DNA of 64,000 bases from Vibrio nitrifigilis (GTDB lineage: Bacteria > Pseudomonadota > Gammaproteobacteria > Enterobacterales > Vibrionaceae): positions 2,480,001 through 2,544,000 of the forward strand of contig NZ_JADPMR010000001.1 of NCBI RefSeq assembly GCF_015686695.1, written 5' to 3'. The notes under the pieces were generated by a model. That model saw nothing but the letters and a program-made list of their open reading frames with translations. It was not told the DNA's origin and ran no database searches. Numbering within the stretch: position 1 is the stretch's first letter; every line of letters starts with the position of its first letter. Below, one piece after another: positions 21,549 through 29,584 of the stretch. The translations under genes and the position numbers were made by a program.

Positions 21549-23264
21549 ATGTCTCTTTTAGAAGTAAAAAACCTTCGGATAGAATATCCGTCGCGTCATG
21601 GTGTGTTCGCCGCAGTCAAGTCACTTTCATTCTCTATCGAACGTGGAGAAATTGTTGGCGTCGTTGGCGAATCTGGTGCTGGTAAGTCAACAGTAGGTAA
21701 TGCTGTTATTGATTTACTTAGTCCTCCTGGGCATGTAGCTGATGGTGAAGTCTTCCTTGATGGTAAGAAAATATCAGGTTTGAGCAACGAAGAGATGCGC
21801 CAGGTTCGGGGATCTAAGATAGGCTTTATCTTCCAAGACCCGATGACTTCTCTAAATCCACTTTTCACTGTTGAACACCAGTTAAAAGAAACGATTCATG
21901 CCAATATGAAAGTCAGTGATAGTGAAGCCTACGAGCGCGCTCTTTCATTAATGAATCAAGTGGGTATTCCACAGCCAGAAAACCGCCTTAAACAATACCC
22001 TCACCAATTTTCGGGTGGTATGCGTCAGAGAGTCGTTATTGCTATCGCTCTTGCGGGCGAACCCGATCTGATCATTGCTGATGAACCTACAACAGCACTT
22101 GATGTTTCTATACAAGATCAAATTCTTAACTTGATTCGTGAGTTATGTATTGAGCATAACGTTGGGTGCATGTTGGTAACCCATGATATGGGTGTCGTTT
22201 CTAACGTCACCGATCGTGTTGCTGTGATGTACCGTGGTGAATTAGTTGAAATAGGTCCAACTAAGAAGGTGCTAGGTCATCCTGATCACCCTTACACTCG
22301 CAGTTTAATTTCAGCTGTGCCTCGTTCAGATATTAAGCTGGATCGGTTCCCTCTTGTTAGCTATATAGAAGAAGCTCAAGAACATCAAGCCATTGATATA
22401 AAAAATCACTGGCTGGGTCAGCGTGAAGTCCATCGTGAATACACAGGACCACTTTTAAACGTAGAAAACGTGAATCTACGTTTTGTGACTAAGGATTCCT
22501 TATTTGAAAGTCGACGTGAGTATATTCAAGCGTCGAATAATGTGAGCTTTGAAATCTATGAAGGTGAAACCTTCGGTTTGGTGGGCGAATCCGGTTCAGG
22601 TAAATCGACAATAGCGCGTGTTATTGCCGGTTTATATCAGCCTAATTCAGGTTCAGTGCATTTCGAAGGGATTGATCTTACTGCGTTAAAATCTGAAAAA
22701 GAACGTCGTCCATTACGTCGTGCAATGCAGATGGTATTTCAAAACCCTTATACGTCTATGAATCCACGGATGAAAGTCTTTGATATTGTGGCTGAACCGA
22801 TCCGCTTTCATAGCTTAACAAAAAATGAAGCAGAAACTCGCAGCGTCGTTGACGACTTACTCGAGCACGTTGGTCTTGGCAAAGCTGCAGGCTTGAAATA
22901 TCCCCATGAATTTTCCGGTGGTCAGCGTCAACGTATTTCGATCGCTCGCGCTTTAGCAACTCGGCCGCGTTTATTGATTTGTGATGAACCTACCTCCGCA
23001 TTGGATGTGTCTGTGCAAGCGCAAATTTTAAATTTGTTGAAAGACTTACAATCAGAGCTTGGGTTAACGATGTTGTTCATTAGTCACGACTTACCTGTGA
23101 TTCGCCAGGTGTGCGATCGAGTGGGAGTGATGAAAATGGGCACATTGCTAGAAACTGCATCAACAGAGCAGTTGTTCACCAATCCACAGCATGAATACAG
23201 CCAGCACCTAATCTCTCTGATGCCGGAATTTACCGGTTTAAGAGAATCAGTTAAGGCCTCTTAA
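21549..23264 (+). CDS. Fused double ATPase of a peptide-type ABC importer (DppD-DppF/GsiA-like)
   Basis: Cytoplasmic ATPase with two complete ABC domains in one chain (571 residues), driving import of small peptides or related substrates. Domain 1 (about residues 1-265): Walker A GESGAGKST, signature FSGGMRQR, Walker B LIIADEPTTALD. Domain 2 (about 300-560): Walker A GESGSGKST, signature FSGGQRQR, Walker B LLICDEPTSALD. After each domain comes the oligopeptide/dipeptide C-terminal region (HPDHPYTRSLISAVP and NPQHEYSQHLISLMP). It leads a four-gene operon with a binding protein and two permeases. In many such systems DppD and DppF are separate genes. The substrate is not evident from the ATPase. 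Confidence 0.93.
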   Translation: MSLLEVKNLRIEYPSRHGVFAAVKSLSFSIERGEIVGVVGESGAGKSTVGNAVIDLLSPPGHVADGEVFLDGKKISGLSNEEMRQVRGSKIGFIFQDPMTSLNPLFTVEHQLKETIHANMKVSDSEAYERALSLMNQVGIPQPENRLKQYPHQFSGGMRQRVVIAIALAGEPDLIIADEPTTALDVSIQDQILNLIRELCIEHNVGCMLVTHDMGVVSNVTDRVAVMYRGELVEIGPTKKVLGHPDHPYTRSLISAVPRSDIKLDRFPLVSYIEEAQEHQAIDIKNHWLGQREVHREYTGPLLNVENVNLRFVTKDSLFESRREYIQASNNVSFEIYEGETFGLVGESGSGKSTIARVIAGLYQPNSGSVHFEGIDLTALKSEKERRPLRRAMQMVFQNPYTSMNPRMKVFDIVAEPIRFHSLTKNEAETRSVVDDLLEHVGLGKAAGLKYPHEFSGGQRQRISIARALATRPRLLICDEPTSALDVSVQAQILNLLKDLQSELGLTMLFISHDLPVIRQVCDRVGVMKMGTLLETASTEQLFTNPQHEYSQHLISLMPEFTGLRESVKAS

Positions 23265-23293
23265 TTGAGGTCTTAAGACACTCACGTGAGTGT
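23251..23293 (+). repeat. Hairpin and 16-bp perfect palindrome between ATPase and binding-protein genes
   Basis: TTAAGGCCTC and GAGGTCTTAA (23251-23276) form a 10-bp imperfect stem overlapping the ATPase stop codon. Immediately after it, ACACTCACGTGAGTGT (23278-23293) is a perfect palindrome. They may set relative transcript levels or bind a regulator; no T run follows. Confidence 0.55.
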
Positions 23294-23368
23294 AACACTT
23301 AGAAAATTATTAGATAAAAAAGCAAATACAAACAACTAGGGACACAATCCCGCATAAGGAGTTATGCA

Positions 23369-24928
23369 ATGAAAACCATGAAAAGCAAGATAGCCTTGGC
23401 GCTGGTCGCTGCAGGCCTAAGTTTTGCTGCTTTAGCCGCAGATATTACCGTTGCTTATGATGCTGACCCAGTTTCTCTTGACCCTGAAGAGCAGCTATCT
23501 GGTGGTACGTTACAACTTTCACACATGGTATTTGATCCACTAGTTCGTTATACCCAAGATATGCAATTTGAACCTCGCCTGGCTACAAGCTGGGAACGTA
23601 TTAATAAAACAACGATGCGTTTCCACTTGCGTAAAGGGGTAAAATTCCACTCGGGTAACGACTTTACCGCAGACGATGTGGTGTGGACATTTAACCGTCT
23701 AAAAACGTCACCAGATTTTAAAGGTATCTTTGACCCATATAAAGAGATGGTGAAAGTGGATGATTACACTGTCGATCTCGTTACAAAAGGTCCATACCCT
23801 CTAGTTCTGCAAAACGCGACTTACATTTTCCCAATGGACAGCAAGTTCTATAGTGGCAAAACTAAAGATGGCAAAGATAAAAGTGCAATCGTAAAACACG
23901 GCAACTCATTTGCTTCAACTCATGTTTCAGGTACTGGTCCATTTGAGATTACTTACCGTGAGCAAGGTGTTAAAACTGAATTCAAACGTTTCGATAATTA
24001 CTGGGATAAAAAATCCAAGGGTAACGTAGACGATCTGACTTTGGTGCCAATTAAAGAAGATGCGACTCGTGTTGCTGCGCTTCTATCTGGTGATGTAGAC
24101 ATGATTGCACCGGTTGCTCCTAGTGACCAACGCCGCGTTAAAACAGCCCCTGGTATTAACTTGGTGACCATGTCTGGTACTCGTATCATCTCTTTCCAAT
24201 TGAATGAAGCGTCCAACCCTGCATTGAAAGATAAACGTGTTCGCCAAGCAATTGCTTACGCGATTAATAATGAAGGTATTGTTAAGAAAATCATGCGTGG
24301 TTTTGGTACCGCTGCTGCACAACAAAGCCCGAAAGGTTATGCGGGTTATAACCCAGATTTAAAACCTCGCTATGATCTGAAAAAAGCGAAAGAATTAATG
24401 AAAGAAGCGGGTTACGCAAAAGGCTTTAGCCTTTCTATGATCGCACCAAATAACCGTTACGTTAACGATGCGAAAATTGCTCAAGCGACTGCCGCTATGT
24501 TGTCGAAAATTGGCATCAAAGTTGACCTGAAAACCATGCCTAAAGCGCAATACTGGCCTGAATTTGATAAATGTTCAGCAGATATGCTGATGATTGGTTG
24601 GATGTCAGATACAGAAGATTCGGCGAACTTTACTGAATTCTTGACCATGACTCGTAACGAAGAAACAGGTAAAGGTCAGTACAACTGTGGTCACTACTCA
24701 AACCCAGAAGTTGATAAGCTGATTAACGACGCTAACGTAGAAACGGATCCTGCGAAACGTGGCAAAATGCTACAAAAAGTGGAAGCTGTACTTTATAACG
24801 ATGCAGCATTTATCCCTCTACACTGGGAAAACCTAGCTTGGGCGGCGAAATCTTCATTAGATATTAAACCTATCGTTAACCCAATGAACTTCCCTTACTT
24901 CGGTGATTTAGTCGTTAAAGAAAAATAA
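23369..24928 (+). CDS. Periplasmic substrate-binding protein, family 5 (peptide type)
   Basis: Captures the substrate in the periplasm for the ABC importer. The first 23 residues form a signal peptide (KSKIALALVAAGLSFAALAA, cleavage near ALA|ADI). The mature protein shows the SBP_bac_5 layout: VAYDADPVSLDPEEQ at the start, the ERINKTTMRFHLRKGVKFHSG block, DDVVWTFNRL, and DKRVRQAIAYAINNEGIV. 519 residues is the normal size. AAGGAG lies 7 bases before the ATG. Two hairpins after the stop codon probably stabilise this mRNA segment, so it is made in excess over the permeases. The ligand cannot be told from sequence. Confidence 0.92.
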   Translation: MKTMKSKIALALVAAGLSFAALAADITVAYDADPVSLDPEEQLSGGTLQLSHMVFDPLVRYTQDMQFEPRLATSWERINKTTMRFHLRKGVKFHSGNDFTADDVVWTFNRLKTSPDFKGIFDPYKEMVKVDDYTVDLVTKGPYPLVLQNATYIFPMDSKFYSGKTKDGKDKSAIVKHGNSFASTHVSGTGPFEITYREQGVKTEFKRFDNYWDKKSKGNVDDLTLVPIKEDATRVAALLSGDVDMIAPVAPSDQRRVKTAPGINLVTMSGTRIISFQLNEASNPALKDKRVRQAIAYAINNEGIVKKIMRGFGTAAAQQSPKGYAGYNPDLKPRYDLKKAKELMKEAGYAKGFSLSMIAPNNRYVNDAKIAQATAAMLSKIGIKVDLKTMPKAQYWPEFDKCSADMLMIGWMSDTEDSANFTEFLTMTRNEETGKGQYNCGHYSNPEVDKLINDANVETDPAKRGKMLQKVEAVLYNDAAFIPLHWENLAWAAKSSLDIKPIVNPMNFPYFGDLVVKEK

Positions 24929-24947
24929 CGTCTAACACTGCTTACAC

Positions 24948-24994
24948 GGCTTTCTAGTGAAAGCCATTGGGCCTGTCTAAGAAGTTAGATAGGC
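24948..24994 (+). repeat. Two consecutive intercistronic hairpins
   Basis: GGCTTTC/GAAAGCC (24948-24965) and GCCTGTCTAA/TTAGATAGGC (24971-24994) follow the binding-protein stop codon. Neither has a T run, so they look like mRNA-stabilising or partial-attenuation structures rather than a full terminator. Confidence 0.6.
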
Positions 24995-25114
24995 TCAAGT
25001 AAGGTTTTGGTGCTTAGCTTTGTTTCAGTCGGGCTAAGTGCCATTTTTGAGGCTGAATTGCTTTGTTTTGCTGCAATGCGCAGCAAAAGTCATGGATAGT
25101 TTAAGGGGCAAGGA

Positions 25115-26092
25115 ATGTTTTCGTTTCTGGTCAAGCGCCTGTTTCAGGCACTGATAGTGATGTTTGTGATCAGTATAGTGGCGTTTGCCATTCAAGATAA
25201 CTTGGGGGATCCGCTACGTGAATTAGTGGGTCAATCGGTGTCTGATGCCGAACGGCAGGCTCTGCGCGATGAACTTGGTCTTAACGATCCATTCATTACC
25301 AAATATCACCGTTTTATCGTGGGTGCTTTGCACGGCGATTTAGGTACTTCTTATTTCTATAAACGCCCTGCGTTAGATGTCATTTTAGATAAGTTGGTAG
25401 CAACTCTTGAGTTAGTGTTTGGAGCTTCCATCATTATCATTGTGCTCTCGATACCGCTCGGGGTTTATTCAGCAATACATCCTAAAAGGTGGCTGACGAA
25501 AGTGATTATGGCAGGAAGTAGTATCGGGATATCCATTCCTGTGTTTTTAACTGCCATTCTCTTGATGTATGTATTCTCTATTGAACTTGGCTGGTTGCCG
25601 TCTTATGGGCGAGGTGACACAGTAAATGTATTAGGTTGGCAATCGGGTTACTTTACGAAAGATGGGCTGCTGCATTTAATTTTGCCGTGTGTGTCACTCG
25701 CTTCTATTATGCTGCCTCTTTTTATTCGTTTAGTACGCTCTGAAATGCTGGAAGTATTGAGTTCCGAATATATCAAATTCGCACGAGCTAAAGGGTTAGC
25801 CACCAATAAAGTTCATTATCAACATGCATTAAAAAATACGCTTCTTCCGGTACTGACAGTGGGTGGTGTGCAGCTTGGTTTGATGGTGGCTTATACCATT
25901 TTGACCGAAACAGTATTCCAATGGCCAGGTACAGGCTTCCTTTTCCTTGAAGCGGTTAACCGCGTGGATACACCATTGATAACCGCTTACGTTATTTTTG
26001 TTGGCCTGATCTTCGTGGTAACCAATACCATTATCGATTTGTTATATGGGCTAATTAACCCAACCGTTAATTTAACAGGGAAAGGAGCATAA
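25115..26092 (+). CDS. ABC importer permease, DppB type
   Basis: Inner membrane subunit of 325 residues with about six transmembrane helices; helix 1 is KRLFQALIVMFVISIVAFAI. The cytoplasmic EAA loop that contacts the ATPase is visible as EYIKFARAKGLATNKVHYQHALKN in two overlapping halves. The DppB/OppB-type N-terminal region (DLGTSYFYKRP, REELG-like LRDELGLNDPF) is present. It ends two bases before the next permease begins, so the two are co-translated. It forms the channel with the DppC-type partner. Confidence 0.94.
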   Translation: MFSFLVKRLFQALIVMFVISIVAFAIQDNLGDPLRELVGQSVSDAERQALRDELGLNDPFITKYHRFIVGALHGDLGTSYFYKRPALDVILDKLVATLELVFGASIIIIVLSIPLGVYSAIHPKRWLTKVIMAGSSIGISIPVFLTAILLMYVFSIELGWLPSYGRGDTVNVLGWQSGYFTKDGLLHLILPCVSLASIMLPLFIRLVRSEMLEVLSSEYIKFARAKGLATNKVHYQHALKNTLLPVLTVGGVQLGLMVAYTILTETVFQWPGTGFLFLEAVNRVDTPLITAYVIFVGLIFVVTNTIIDLLYGLINPTVNLTGKGA

Positions 26093-26094
26093 TC

Positions 26095-27033
26095 ATGAGT
26101 AACACTTACGTGGCTCCATCTCGTTGGGAGCGTTTTAAAAAATCGGATTTTCTTTATTATTTCTTACACGACAAAGTCGCAATGTTCAGCTTTGCTATTT
26201 TTCTTGTCTTTGTTGTGTTGGCGCTATTAGCTCCATGGATATCACCGACGAATCCTTATGACCTGACATCGATTGATATTATGGATTCAGAATTGCCTCC
26301 ATCTTGGATGAGTGGTGGTGAGGCCCATTTCCTTTTGGGAACGGATGACCAAGGACGCGATATTTTATCGACCATGCTGTATGGATCTCGTTTATCGTTA
26401 ACCATTGGCTTTCTCGCTGTGGCGGTACAGCTGTGTATTGGGGTTTTTGTTGGCTTATGCTCAGGTTACTTTGGCGGTCGTGTTGATAGTTTCTTGATGC
26501 GTGTTGCAGATGTGCAACTTTCATTTTCAACAATGATGGTCGCTATTATTGTTTCCGCTATTTTTAAAGCCAGCTTCGGGGATGAATTGTATAGTGAATA
26601 TGCAGTCACCATGTTGGTTTTGATTATCGGTTTTGCCGAATGGCCACAGTACGCACGTACGATTCGTGCATCTGTATTGGCAGAGAAGAAAAAAGAGTAT
26701 GTCGAAGCGGCAAAAGTGATGGGCTTTAGAGCTCCCCGCATTATGTTTCGTCATATTTTACCGAACTGTTTATCACCAATTTTGGTTATCTCAACCGTTC
26801 AGGTGGCAAATGCCATTATGTCGGAAGCGGCGCTTTCTTTCCTCGGGTTAGGTTTGCCGGTCGATCAACCTTCATTAGGGTCACTTATTAATATCGGTTT
26901 TTCTTATATTTTTTCCGGCTCTTGGTGGATTACCGCCTTCCCAGGTATCTTGCTGGTGGTGCTGGTTTTAGTGATAAACCTGCTTGGTGACTGGTTACGT
27001 GATGTATTTAACCCTAAATTGTACAAAGGGTGA
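26095..27033 (+). CDS. ABC importer permease, DppC type
   Basis: Second inner membrane subunit (312 residues). The N-terminal segment after helix 1 has the OppC-type signature FLLGTDDQGRDILSTMLYGSRLSLTIG. The EAA loop is EYVEAAKVMGFRAPRIMFRHILPN. SEAALSFLGLGLPVDQPSLGSLI is the typical C-terminal block. Last gene of the operon, followed by a strong terminator. With its partner permease, the fused ATPase and the binding protein it makes a complete importer. Confidence 0.95.
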   Translation: MSNTYVAPSRWERFKKSDFLYYFLHDKVAMFSFAIFLVFVVLALLAPWISPTNPYDLTSIDIMDSELPPSWMSGGEAHFLLGTDDQGRDILSTMLYGSRLSLTIGFLAVAVQLCIGVFVGLCSGYFGGRVDSFLMRVADVQLSFSTMMVAIIVSAIFKASFGDELYSEYAVTMLVLIIGFAEWPQYARTIRASVLAEKKKEYVEAAKVMGFRAPRIMFRHILPNCLSPILVISTVQVANAIMSEAALSFLGLGLPVDQPSLGSLINIGFSYIFSGSWWITAFPGILLVVLVLVINLLGDWLRDVFNPKLYKG

Positions 27034-27074
27034 TCGGATTCAATTGATTTTATTAGCTAAATCTAACTAAACTA

Positions 27075-27107
27075 AGAGCCGTAAGTGTTAATTACGGCTC
27101 TTTTTTT
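27075..27107 (+). terminator. Terminator of the peptide ABC operon
   Basis: AGAGCCGTAA and TTACGGCTCT form a 10-bp stem with a 7-base loop, followed by seven Ts. Confidence 0.92.
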
Positions 27108-27157
27108 GCATCCCTGAAAGTATCGTGAACATTTGCCGCTTTAAATCAAGGGATAAG

Positions 27158-28072
27158 ATGGAGATGAGAATGGAACGTCACCACAAAGTTACCCAAGCAT
27201 TACTTTTGAGCCTGATAGTTATTGCCGCTCCGCTGTACTCATCTTTAGTCAGTGCTCAAAGCTTTCTCTGTGATGCGAAACAAACCAGCAGTAATGCTCT
27301 GCCGGTGCTCGATAAGTCATGCCCGATTGGGGATGGTTTATGGGGAGATAGAACCCCCAAACATAAAGGCTCTCAGTTTTGGATCCAATGCGGCATGATG
27401 CGTGATCATTTGTCGCTAGAAAAAGCAAAACCGTTATATCGTAAGATCACGACTGATGTGTGGTTAAAGCCTGAAAACAACGGAGTTCGTTGCTTAATCG
27501 GCCCTTATGAAGACTACAAAAAAGCGAAAGCGGATATGTTGCGAGTAAGGACATTGCCTAACTACAAAAAAGTATTTATTCGCGAAGTCTCTCAGAAAGG
27601 TAAAACCATGAAAGCTCCTGCCATGGTGAAAAAAGCCCCGCAAACCATGACTAAAATGATGGCGGTTGAGAAAAAAGTCCCAGCTAAACGTGTTCCAGTA
27701 ACGGCACCAGTAACGAAGCCGATAGAGCCACAGAATAAAATTCAGATTCGCCGCCAAGCTCAAGTGGGTAAGTTAAACTTTGCGGTACCTTATATTAATG
27801 ATGACAAAATTCAATTTTATATGGATCAGGATTTACCGTGGAATCGCTTGGATTACGATCATGCAGAGAAAACGTGTAGCCGTATTAACATGCGCCTTGC
27901 TACTGAGTTAGAGTGGCGAGATTTGCTGCAATCTGGAGTGATGCAAAAAGAGCGTTGGCCTATCAATTTACCTTATTGGGGCTGGAATCATCGTGGCCTA
28001 TTTATGAATGGTAAAACCAATAATTTAAAAGGCACATCGTTACTTAATGTTCTCTGTGTGACTTCTAAATAG
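27158..28072 (+). CDS. Exported SPOR-like domain protein of unknown function
   Basis: About 304 residues. The N-terminal segment TQALLLSLIVIAAPLYSSLVSAQ reads as a signal peptide. Residues about 65-145 (FWIQCGMMRDHLSLEKAKPL, then GVRCLIGPYEDYKKAKADML) look like a SPOR domain, which binds glycan strands stripped of peptides at the division septum. A Lys/Pro/Met-rich linker follows (about 150-200). The C-terminal third (WNRLDYDHAEKTCSRINMRL, ATELEWRDLL, NLPYWGWN) resembles the fold seen in formylglycine-generating-enzyme or lectin-like proteins, but without clear catalytic residues. Start uncertain: ATG at 27158 follows AAGGGAT; 27170 is also possible. It is a single gene between two terminators. 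Confidence 0.7.
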   Translation: MEMRMERHHKVTQALLLSLIVIAAPLYSSLVSAQSFLCDAKQTSSNALPVLDKSCPIGDGLWGDRTPKHKGSQFWIQCGMMRDHLSLEKAKPLYRKITTDVWLKPENNGVRCLIGPYEDYKKAKADMLRVRTLPNYKKVFIREVSQKGKTMKAPAMVKKAPQTMTKMMAVEKKVPAKRVPVTAPVTKPIEPQNKIQIRRQAQVGKLNFAVPYINDDKIQFYMDQDLPWNRLDYDHAEKTCSRINMRLATELEWRDLLQSGVMQKERWPINLPYWGWNHRGLFMNGKTNNLKGTSLLNVLCVTSK

Positions 28073-28089
28073 ACGGTATTATTAAAAAG

Positions 28090-28117
28090 AAAACCCCATG
28101 CATTTGCATGGGGTTTT
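28090..28117. terminator. Bidirectional terminator
   Basis: AAAACCCCATGCA and TGCATGGGGTTTT surround a 2-base loop. It ends both the SPOR-like gene and the RND efflux operon. Confidence 0.92.
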
Positions 28118-28138
28118 TTATTGAAGAACGGCTATCAG

Positions 28139-29584
28139 TTAGTCTTCGATGGTTTTCATCGCTTCTTTTACTGATGTTGATTTCTCTTGGTCTGCCGCTG
28201 TCCAGCCACCACCTAATGCTTTGAATAGGTCGATACGGCTGGTTAACAAGTTCAAGTGAGCAGAAAGTTCACTTTCTCGAGCACTAAACAAAGAGCGCTG
28301 AGCATCCAATAAATCAATATAGCTATCATTACCTTTTTGGTAACGCATTTGAGCTAACTTGTAATAGTCTTCATTGGCTTGTAGGTTGGCTTTCTGCGCC
28401 TTCCACTCTTCCATGTAGTATTCCTGACCTACTAAGGCGTCAGACACCTCTTTGAAGCCAGTTTCAATTGCTGCTTGGTAAGCAATAATTGAAGATTGTT
28501 TCTCAATTTTTGCTGCATCCAAGTTAGCTGAATTACTACCCCAATCAAAGATTGGGAGAGAAAGTGATGGTGCAAATGTCCAGTAACCTGAGTCCGAACT
28601 AAACAAGTTGCTCATTGAGCTACTCATTGTCCCTGCATTTGCGGTTAAGCTGATGCTTGGGAAGAATGCGGCACGAGCAGCGCCAATGTTCGCGTTTTCA
28701 GATTTTAGAGTGTGTTCTGCTGCCAAAATATCTGGACGATGCAAAATCAACTTAGAGTTAGAACCGACTTTCAACTCAGACAGCATTTTGCCGTCTTCTG
28801 TTGGTAGGCGATCTTGACCTTTCCATTTAACTGGCGCACCAACAAGTTGGCGTAAGGTGTTTTTCTCTTGGGCAACGGCGAGTTTATATTGCGCGACAGT
28901 AGCACGCGCACTATGCAGCGCGGTTTTACTTTGTGCCAATGTTAATGCATCGCTGTAACCTGCTTTGTAGCGAGTCTCAACCAAGTTTAAGGTTTTTTGA
29001 TAGGCTTTCACTGTGTCTTGCGATAGCTCTAACAATTCCTGATTAGTAATCAAGGTCATGTACGCAGAAGCCACTTGAGCAACCAAACTGATCACGGCAC
29101 TACGGCGAGTTTCATCAGACGCTAAGTAGCTCTCTAATGCTTGATCGCTCAAGCTCTTAACTCGACCAAAGAGATCGAGTTCATAGCTTGTAATACCGAC
29201 AGTTGCTAAGTCTTCATTGCTGTAAACTTTTCCTGCACCAGTATAGGCATCAGATGTTCGAGTTCGAGCAAAACTGCCTGAAGCATCTAATCCAGGATAA
29301 CGTGCGGCATCCTGAACACGATATTGTGCTTTAAGTGATGCTACATCAAGGATGGTTTGTTTCAGGTCTTTGTTGTTTTTGAGTGCCGTTTCAACCAGCA
29401 TTTGCAGGTGTTTATCGGCCATAAAACTGCGCCAATTTGGCAGCGCAGTTTCCATGTCTTGTTTGCCAGCAGTTTCAGACCAACCCTGTTGCTCCGATGA
29501 TGAAGATGGTTGCTGATAATTTGGTGCCAAACTACAGCCGCTTAGTGCGGCTGCAACGATTAATGGTAACAGTTTAATTTGCAT
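28139..29584 (-). CDS. Outer membrane efflux channel lipoprotein (OprM/NodT family)
   Basis: TolC-like exit duct of the tripartite efflux pump. The N-terminus is a lipoprotein signal ending in the lipobox LSGC (Cys about residue 17). The body contains the two OEP repeats with long helices (DLKQTILDVASLKAQYRV, SYELDLFGRVKSLSDQALE, and later SLPIFDWGSNSANLDAAKIE). At 481 residues it fits the OprM/CusC class. The start is the ATG at 29584 behind AGGAGA, overlapping the permease stop codon by 11 bases, which indicates translational coupling. Many Vibrio RND pumps lack their own outer membrane gene and use TolC; this one carries it. Confidence 0.93.
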   Translation of the reverse strand: MQIKLLPLIVAAALSGCSLAPNYQQPSSSSEQQGWSETAGKQDMETALPNWRSFMADKHLQMLVETALKNNKDLKQTILDVASLKAQYRVQDAARYPGLDASGSFARTRTSDAYTGAGKVYSNEDLATVGITSYELDLFGRVKSLSDQALESYLASDETRRSAVISLVAQVASAYMTLITNQELLELSQDTVKAYQKTLNLVETRYKAGYSDALTLAQSKTALHSARATVAQYKLAVAQEKNTLRQLVGAPVKWKGQDRLPTEDGKMLSELKVGSNSKLILHRPDILAAEHTLKSENANIGAARAAFFPSISLTANAGTMSSSMSNLFSSDSGYWTFAPSLSLPIFDWGSNSANLDAAKIEKQSSIIAYQAAIETGFKEVSDALVGQEYYMEEWKAQKANLQANEDYYKLAQMRYQKGNDSYIDLLDAQRSLFSARESELSAHLNLLTSRIDLFKALGGGWTAADQEKSTSVKEAMKTIED

